Shown here piece after piece: positions 6,458-10,345 of a stretch of 10,345 nt of DNA. The number at the start of each line of letters is the position of its first letter. The stretch's first letter is position 1. The notes beneath the pieces are model-generated. The model ran no database searches, had not been told where the DNA came from, and saw nothing but the letters and a program-made list of their open reading frames with translations. The DNA is from Thermoplasmata archaeon (GTDB taxonomy: Archaea; Thermoplasmatota; Thermoplasmata; Lutacidiplasmatales; UBA184): positions 1 to 10,345 of the forward strand of contig JASHWL010000052.1 of NCBI GenBank assembly GCA_030044105.1. The letters run 5' to 3'. The translations under genes and the position numbers were made by a program.

Positions 6458-6502
6458 TACCCCCGGCGACAGAGGGATGAACGGGAAGGCCGTCCGGCGC
6501 CC

Positions 6503-7273
6503 ATGGCCGGGTCGCTGAGCGGGAAGGTCGTCCTCGTCGCCGGGGTCGGGAGCGGGCTCGGGACCGCGACGGTGGAGCTGCTCGCGTCCGAGGGCGCCCG
6601 CGTGGTCGCCGTCGCGCGGAAGACGGACGGCTTCGCGGCCGCGGTCGAGCGCGCCCGCGGGCGCGGGGGCACCGCCGAGGGACGCGTCGCGGACGTCACC
6701 GACGCGAAGGAGACGGAACGCGTGGTCCGCGCCGTGGAGTCGGAGGTGGGACCGATCGACGCGCTCTCCATCCACGTGGGCCACTGGGTCCCCGGCGAGA
6801 CGCTGCTGCACCGGATGTCGCCGACGGACTGGTCCAGCGGGATCCGCGACAATCTCGACGCGGTCTACCAGCTGGGGCACGCCGTGTTGCCCGGCATGGT
6901 CGAGCGCTCCCACGGCAGCGTCGTGCTCATCTCGGCCGCGCTCGCGGTCCGCTGGGCCGGCAGCGCGTCGTACTGCGCCGCGAAGGGGGGCCTCGTCGAC
7001 CTCGTGCCGAAGCTCGCCCGCGACTACCGGCCGTTCGGGGTCCGGTTCAATGCCGTGCTGCCGGGCTCCATTGCGGGGCACGCCGAGGGACGGGACCCGT
7101 CCGAGGCGCAGGGGGCAGTGCCGCTCACCGACCGGTTGGCGACGAGCCCGTGGGAGATCGCCCGGGCGATCCGCTACTTCCTCTCGGACGAGAGCCGCTG
7201 GGTGACGGGCGCGCTCCTCACCGTCGACGGCGGCGCCTCCACGGGCGGGGCGGAGCTGGGCGGGCACGGATGA
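6503..7273 (+). CDS. Short-chain dehydrogenase/reductase (classical SDR)
   Basis: 256 residues, the normal classical SDR length. Such enzymes are soluble NAD(P)(H)-dependent oxidoreductases with a Rossmann fold. Visible: cofactor loop A13-G14-V-G-S-G18-L-G20 at the TGxxxGxG position; adenine-side D64 in ADVTD; catalytic tetrad N117, S144, Y157 and K161 (Y-x-x-x-K as YCAAK); PG at 187-188; and the C-terminal VTGALLTVDGGAS (234-246), closing the fold. R39-K40 after the second strand would suit NADP(H). Odd points: the structural NNAG motif is replaced by SIHVG (89-93), and the region after PG (GSIAGHAEGRDPSEAQ) is Gly/Ala-rich with little similarity to the usual P-G-x-I-x-T. The substrate cannot be read from the sequence. 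Start: ATG at 6503; an ATG at 6478 is out of frame. It overlaps the GNAT gene by ATGA and so is translationally coupled. Confidence 0.93.
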   Translation: MAGSLSGKVVLVAGVGSGLGTATVELLASEGARVVAVARKTDGFAAAVERARGRGGTAEGRVADVTDAKETERVVRAVESEVGPIDALSIHVGHWVPGETLLHRMSPTDWSSGIRDNLDAVYQLGHAVLPGMVERSHGSVVLISAALAVRWAGSASYCAAKGGLVDLVPKLARDYRPFGVRFNAVLPGSIAGHAEGRDPSEAQGAVPLTDRLATSPWEIARAIRYFLSDESRWVTGALLTVDGGASTGGAELGGHG

Positions 7274-7731
7274 GCCCCGGAGCGCCGGAGCCCCTCGCGA
7301 TCCGCCGGGCGTCGCCCGCCGACGTCGATCGCATCGTGCCGCTGTTCGGGGCCTACCGGGAGTTCTACCGCCAGCGGGCGGATCCGGCGGCGGAACGGCG
7401 GTTCCTCGGGGACCGGCTCGCCGCGGAGGAGGCGGTGGTCTTCCTCGCGGAGGCGGGCGGAACGGCGATCGGGTTCACGCTGCTCTACCCGGTGTTCTCC
7501 TCCGAACGCCTGAAGCGCGGGTGGATCCTGAACGACCTCTACGTCGTGCCCGAGCACCGCGCGCGGGGCGTCGGCGCCCGGCTCCTGCGTCGCGCCTCGG
7601 AGTTCGCGCGCGAGTCCGGGGCCGCCTTCGTCGCCCTCGAGACCGCGAAGGACAACCCGGCGCAGCGCCTCTACGCCGCCGAGGGCTGGGTCCGGGACGA
7701 CGTGTTCCTCCACTTCGAGAAGCCGGTGTGA
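7270..7731 (+). CDS. GNAT family N-acetyltransferase
   Basis: 153 residues, a complete single-domain GNAT enzyme that would transfer an acetyl group from acetyl-CoA to an amine. The N-terminal strand LAIRRASPADVDRIVPLF (9-26) is followed by a Tyr/Phe-rich helix (FGAYREFYRQ). The core strand LNDLYVVPEHRARGVGARLL (88-106) contains the acetyl-CoA pyrophosphate loop R97-A-R-G100-V-G102-A103. Further on come FVALETAKDNPAQRLYAAEGW (120-140), with the N-x-x-A-x-x-L-Y-x-x-x-G-(W/F) signature, and a final strand with FLHFEKPV. The substrate is unknown; the GWILNDLYV form resembles several small-molecule (amine) acetyltransferases. The ATG overlaps the SDR stop as ATGA, so the two are one operon and may act on one pathway. 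It ends 15 bases before the convergent MFS stop. Confidence 0.93.
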   Translation: MSPGAPEPLAIRRASPADVDRIVPLFGAYREFYRQRADPAAERRFLGDRLAAEEAVVFLAEAGGTAIGFTLLYPVFSSERLKRGWILNDLYVVPEHRARGVGARLLRRASEFARESGAAFVALETAKDNPAQRLYAAEGWVRDDVFLHFEKPV

Positions 7732-7746
7732 GGGAGCGGCCCGGGG

Positions 7747-8994
7747 TCACGCCGCGGCGCGCGGGCGACCTTCCCCGCCGGGCGGCGTGGGCGTCCGCGC
7801 GGTCCAGACGAGGCCGAGCAGGGCGAAGCCGACCAGCGTGATCCCGAACGCGGCGGCCGCGAGGCCGAGGCCGATCGCCTCGCCGGCGAAGGCGACCCCG
7901 ATGGTGGGGACGGCGAGCGCGAGGTAGCCGCTCAGGTAGAAGCCGGCAAGGATCTCCCCGCGCCAGCGGTCCGGAGCGACCCGGTCGATCAGGGTCACAC
8001 TCCCCATGTAGGCGCAGCCGATCGCCGCGCCGAGCAGCACCGCCGCGAGGACGAGCAGCGGCAGGGACGCGACCAGGATCGCGAGCGCGAACACCGAGAG
8101 CGCGACCACCAGGAACGGGAAGCCGAGGAGGAGAGCCCTCCGGTCCCGGACCTCGGCGAGGAACAGCTGCGCGATGGCGGCGCTCCCGAACATGGTCGCG
8201 ACCACCAGCCCGGTCGCGGCCGCTCCGCCGTAGCCCAGCTCGACGCGCACGAACGTCGGCGCCAGCGCGCCGAAGAACCCGTAGATCGAGTAGCAGGAGG
8301 CGAGGGCTAGGCACGCGATCCCGAACGGGCTCCGGATCGAGGACGGGATCCGGATCGGCTCGGGTTCGAGCCGGCGCGGCGACGGGCTCGCGACGAACGT
8401 CGCCGGCAGGGCGCGCGCGGCCCAGAGTCCCACGACGCTGAGCGCGATCAGGACGAGGAACGGCAGGACCGTCGGGAACGGCGCGAACTGGGCGAGCAGC
8501 CCGCTGGCGAGCACCCCGCAGGCGACGCCCCCGAAGTTCGCGCCGACCGAGACGCGGGCGACGTGATGCTGGTCGCCGTTCGGCTCGAGGCGCGCCATCG
8601 CGGAGGTCGCGGTGCTCGTCGTCGCACCGACCGCGAGCCCCGAGACGACGCGCGCGAGCGCGAGCACGAGGACGCCGTTGGCGACGAGGAACACGGCCCC
8701 GCTCGCGGCGGTGAGCACCATGCCCATCATCAGGACCGGCCGGCAGCCCAGCACGTCGGAACGCGGCGCGATGAGGAATGAGGTGGCGATGACCCCGATC
8801 GTGTAGGCCGCGAACACGAGGCCGACATCGACCTCGCCGAAGCTGAACTTGGCCTCGTACAGGGCGTACAGCGGCGTCGGTACGCCCGCGCCGAACGCGG
8901 TGACCGCGAGCGCGTACGCGGCCCATCGGAACGGTCCGCGGACGCGCGGCGGCGGCAGCTCGCGGGGCGCGGGCGGGTCCGCGGCGCCGGTCAC
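7747..8994 (-). CDS. MFS transporter, 12-helix, efflux-type
   Basis: 415 residues from GTG at 8994, the only in-frame usual start between the PPK2 stop and helix 1. Twelve helices can be placed at about 22-40, 56-74, 84-105, 107-130, 150-170, 173-195, 223-245, 256-280, 287-310, 311-333, 345-370 and 376-397, with the usual longer central loop (198-222) after helix 6. MFS motif A between helices 2 and 3 appears as RSDVLGCRPVLMMG (78-91), a modified G-x-x-x-D-R-x-G-R-R; a second, shorter version EVRDRRALLLG (281-291) lies between helices 8 and 9. The N-terminus is Pro-rich and cytoplasmic. It would move a small solute by proton or solute coupling across the cell membrane; the substrate cannot be predicted. 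It starts 37 bases after the PPK2 stop on the same strand, so co-transcription is likely. It converges with the SDR-GNAT operon. Confidence 0.92.
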   Translation of the reverse strand: MTGAADPPAPRELPPPRVRGPFRWAAYALAVTAFGAGVPTPLYALYEAKFSFGEVDVGLVFAAYTIGVIATSFLIAPRSDVLGCRPVLMMGMVLTAASGAVFLVANGVLVLALARVVSGLAVGATTSTATSAMARLEPNGDQHHVARVSVGANFGGVACGVLASGLLAQFAPFPTVLPFLVLIALSVVGLWAARALPATFVASPSPRRLEPEPIRIPSSIRSPFGIACLALASCYSIYGFFGALAPTFVRVELGYGGAAATGLVVATMFGSAAIAQLFLAEVRDRRALLLGFPFLVVALSVFALAILVASLPLLVLAAVLLGAAIGCAYMGSVTLIDRVAPDRWRGEILAGFYLSGYLALAVPTIGVAFAGEAIGLGLAAAAFGITLVGFALLGLVWTARTPTPPGGEGRPRAAA

Positions 8995-9031
8995 GGGGAC
9001 GTCCGTGCGGGGTCGGTCGGGCCGCGGGACC

Positions 9032-9820
9032 TCATCGGATCTCCACGCCCTTCCACGCCGCCGGGAGCGGTGGCCAGCGGAGGTCCATCGCTTCGAGGGT
9101 CTCGACCAGGACCGTCGAGACGACCCAGTCGCGGAACCATTTCTTGTTCGCCGGCACGAGGTACCACGGGGCCCAGCGCGTGCTCGTCCGGGGGAGCATC
9201 TCCTCGAACGCCGCCTGGTACTCCGGCCACAGGCGTCGGGTGGGCACATCGGCGGCGCTGAACTTCCAGTGCTTGGTCGGGTCGTTCAGCCGCTCGCGCA
9301 GCCGCGCCTTCTGCTCGTCCTCGCTGATGTGCAGGAAGAACTTCAGCACGGTCGTCCCCTCGAGGACGAGCGTCCGCTCGAACTCGTTGATCATGCGGTA
9401 GCGGTGGTGCCAGACGTGGCGCGGCACGAGCCGCTCCACGCGGGGGACGAACACGTCCTCGTAGTGGCTCCGGTTGAAGATCGCGATCTCGCCCTTGCCG
9501 GGGGTGTGGGGGTGGATCCGCCAGAGGAAGTCGTGGGCGGCCTCGTCGGCCGTAGGGACCCGGAAGTGCGCGACGGAGACCCCCTGCGGGTTCACGCCCT
9601 CGAACACGTGCTGGATGGTGCCGTCCTTCCCGCCCGCATCGATCGCGGTCAGGACGATCAGGATCGAGCGCCGGTGGTCGGCGTAGAGGAGCTCCTGCAG
9701 GTGCTTCAGCCGGCCGGCGAGCCGGTCGCACTCGCCCTCCGCCCGCCGCTTCGAACCGTGGACCGCGCTCGTGTCGTCCGGGTCGCACCGGTCGAGCCGG
9801 ACGCGCGCGCCCGGGCGCAC
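9032..9820 (-). CDS. Polyphosphate kinase 2 family, polyphosphate:nucleotide phosphotransferase (TIGR03709-like)
   Basis: 262 residues. PPK2 enzymes move phosphate between polyphosphate and nucleotides in the cytoplasm. Visible: Walker-A-like IDAGGKDGT (60-68), followed by HVFEGVNPQGVSVAHFRVPT (71-90), the polyphosphate/nucleotide pocket; DFLWRIHPHTPGKGEIAIFNRSHYEDV (97-123), with the Walker-B-like FNRSHYED; RYRMINEFE (140-148); LKFFLHISEDEQ (159-170); DPTKHWKF (180-187); and a conserved APWYLVPANKKWFR (217-230). The ordering and wording fit the TIGR03709 subgroup, which contains the class III enzymes able to phosphorylate AMP as well as ADP; the class is inference. Start: GTG at 9820 is the only ATG/GTG/TTG in a 41-codon stretch after an upstream stop, although the bases before it (reading IPTKGASFR) look like the beginning of the family. 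The MFS gene follows 37 bases downstream. Confidence 0.94.
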   Translation of the reverse strand: MRPGARVRLDRCDPDDTSAVHGSKRRAEGECDRLAGRLKHLQELLYADHRRSILIVLTAIDAGGKDGTIQHVFEGVNPQGVSVAHFRVPTADEAAHDFLWRIHPHTPGKGEIAIFNRSHYEDVFVPRVERLVPRHVWHHRYRMINEFERTLVLEGTTVLKFFLHISEDEQKARLRERLNDPTKHWKFSAADVPTRRLWPEYQAAFEEMLPRTSTRWAPWYLVPANKKWFRDWVVSTVLVETLEAMDLRWPPLPAAWKGVEIR

Positions 9821-9883
9821 ACGGAACGACGCGCCTTTCGTGGGGATCCGCTCCGGGGTCCCGACCTCGCGGCCCGGGCCCGT

Positions 9884-9902
9884 CCGGGGCGACGCGCCCC
9901 GG
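9884..9902. repeat. Perfect hairpin upstream of PPK2
   Basis: CCGGGGCG and its reverse complement CGCCCCGG enclose a three-base loop, giving eight G/C pairs. It lies 64-82 bases before the PPK2 GTG, in the 207-base gap between PPK2 and the partial GNAT gene. No poly-T tract follows on either strand, so it is not an obvious terminator. It could lie in a PPK2 leader; chance is also possible at this G+C content. Confidence 0.4.
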
Positions 9903-10027
9903 CCTGATAGAGCCTCGGACGGCCGGCTGGCGCCGCTTCGAGGTCACCGGGCGATCGGCAGGAGTTCGCGTTCGAGGTCGGCCCTGCCGCGCGGAGGGGG
10001 CTCCGGGCCTACGAGGCTGCGCTCGGG

Positions 10028-10345
10028 CTACCGCCGAGCATCCTTCCACATGACGAGATTCGTGGTCACGAACCCGACCTTCTCGTAGAGCGCCCGGGCG
10101 CCGGTGTTGGCCGCGAACACGTGGAGCCCGACCCGGTCGCTCCCGAGCCGTCGCGCCTCGCCCTCGACGGCCGCGAGGGCGGCCTCGGCGTACCCGTGCC
10201 GCCGATGCGCGGGATCGATCCCGAGCCAGAAGATCCAGATCTGCTTCGGGCCGTCCTCGCTCCGGTGCGAGTACCACACCTCGCCCACGCGCTCGCCGGA
10301 GGCGGCGTCGAGGATGTCGCGGAGGTACTCGTCCGGGGTGGCGAG
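10028..10345 (-). CDS. GNAT family N-acetyltransferase (partial, N-terminus beyond right edge)
   Basis: The frame is open from the window edge to a TAG at 10030-10028, giving 105 residues of C-terminal GNAT domain. The first residues (LATPDEYLRDIL) lead into a strand with GERVGEVWYS, then WIFWLGIDPAHRRHGYAEAAL (37-57), which holds the acetyl-CoA loop R48-R-H-G51-Y-A53. The signature VGLHVFAANTGARALYEKVGF (72-92) follows, then a last strand ending KDARR. It begins before the edge; an internal GTG at 10288 would cut into the fold and is not the true start. It is clearly different from the GNAT at 7270-7731, so they are not recent duplicates. The wording resembles broad-family N-acetyltransferases; the substrate is unknown. 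It is on the same strand as PPK2, 207 bases upstream of it. Confidence 0.9.
   Translation of the reverse strand, partial: LATPDEYLRDILDAASGERVGEVWYSHRSEDGPKQIWIFWLGIDPAHRRHGYAEAALAAVEGEARRLGSDRVGLHVFAANTGARALYEKVGFVTTNLVMWKDARR

Noticed and set aside
4488..6518. 676-codon plus-strand frame overlapping DUF885
   Set aside because: It is a shifted frame of the DUF885 gene, rich in Arg, Pro and Gly, and lacks any recognisable domain.
4330..6852. 840-codon open frame on the minus strand
   Set aside because: It lies antisense to the DUF885 gene and across osmC and the SDR gene, with Arg-rich low-complexity translation. The motif-bearing frames explain this DNA.
9944..10027. Open stretch after the partial GNAT stop reading RADLERELLPIAR before a TGA
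   Set aside because: It looks protein-like but has no usual start codon and only about 27 codons; probably non-coding or a remnant. No evidence of stop readthrough.
9821..10027. Possible tRNA suggested by a GTTCGAGGTC stretch
   Set aside because: No matching anticodon arm, D arm or acceptor stem could be paired around it.
8991..10277. 428-codon minus-strand frame spanning PPK2 and the GNAT boundary
   Set aside because: It is a shifted frame of PPK2 and the partial GNAT gene. Its only appeal, an ATG overlapping the PPK2 stop as ATGA, leads to a stop after 14 codons and is not in the MFS frame.
1..10345. CRISPR arrays, insertion sequences, attachment sites and poly-T terminators
   Set aside because: No spaced direct repeats, transposase motifs or terminal inverted repeats were seen, and there are no T-runs long enough for a typical archaeal terminator.

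Overview
This window is very G+C-rich, with codon third positions almost all G or C. It most likely comes from an archaeon. The strongest marker is a complete archaeal-type fibrillarin gene (C/D-box rRNA 2'-O-methyltransferase). Supporting signs are a sequon-rich surface protein with a single C-terminal membrane anchor and a cytoplasmic winged-helix tail, TATA-like boxes about 27 bases upstream of several start codons (leaderless-style promoters), and few Shine-Dalgarno sites. The style resembles high-GC Thermoplasmatota, but that assignment is inference.

Layout, left to right. (1) Bases 1-3711, minus strand, a compact block read right to left: ridA-type deaminase, fibrillarin, a 720-residue Ig-like surface protein with an internal winged helix, then a small membrane protein cut by the left edge. 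The last gene starts inside the end of the surface-protein gene (25-base overlap). Its layout (signal peptide, membrane helix, basic Lys/Arg loop, membrane helix) recalls VirB2/CedA1-like conjugative pilins. This surface-protein and mini-membrane-protein pair is the least explained part of the window. (2) Bases 3712-3797 are a divergent promoter region with one TATA-like box for each direction. (3) Bases 3798-5988, plus strand: a Pro/Ala-rich zinc-ribbon protein and a DUF885 metallohydrolase-like protein. (4) Bases 5985-6419, minus strand: an OsmC-type thiol peroxidase family protein, whose stop codon shares a CTAG with the stop of the DUF885 gene. (5) Bases 6503-7731, plus strand: a two-gene operon (ATGA overlap) of a short-chain dehydrogenase/reductase and a GNAT acetyltransferase, divergent from osmC across a region with three copies of a CGGAGC half-site. 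(6) Bases 7747-9820, minus strand: a PPK2 polyphosphate kinase followed by a 12-helix MFS transporter. (7) Bases 10028-10345, minus strand: the C-terminal 105 residues of a second GNAT enzyme, cut by the right edge.

Functionally the window mixes housekeeping (fibrillarin, RidA), stress and energy metabolism (OsmC, PPK2, SDR, acetyltransferases, efflux-type MFS) and cell-surface biology. No tRNA, rRNA, CRISPR array, transposase or other mobile element was recognised. No gap between genes exceeds about 210 bases.
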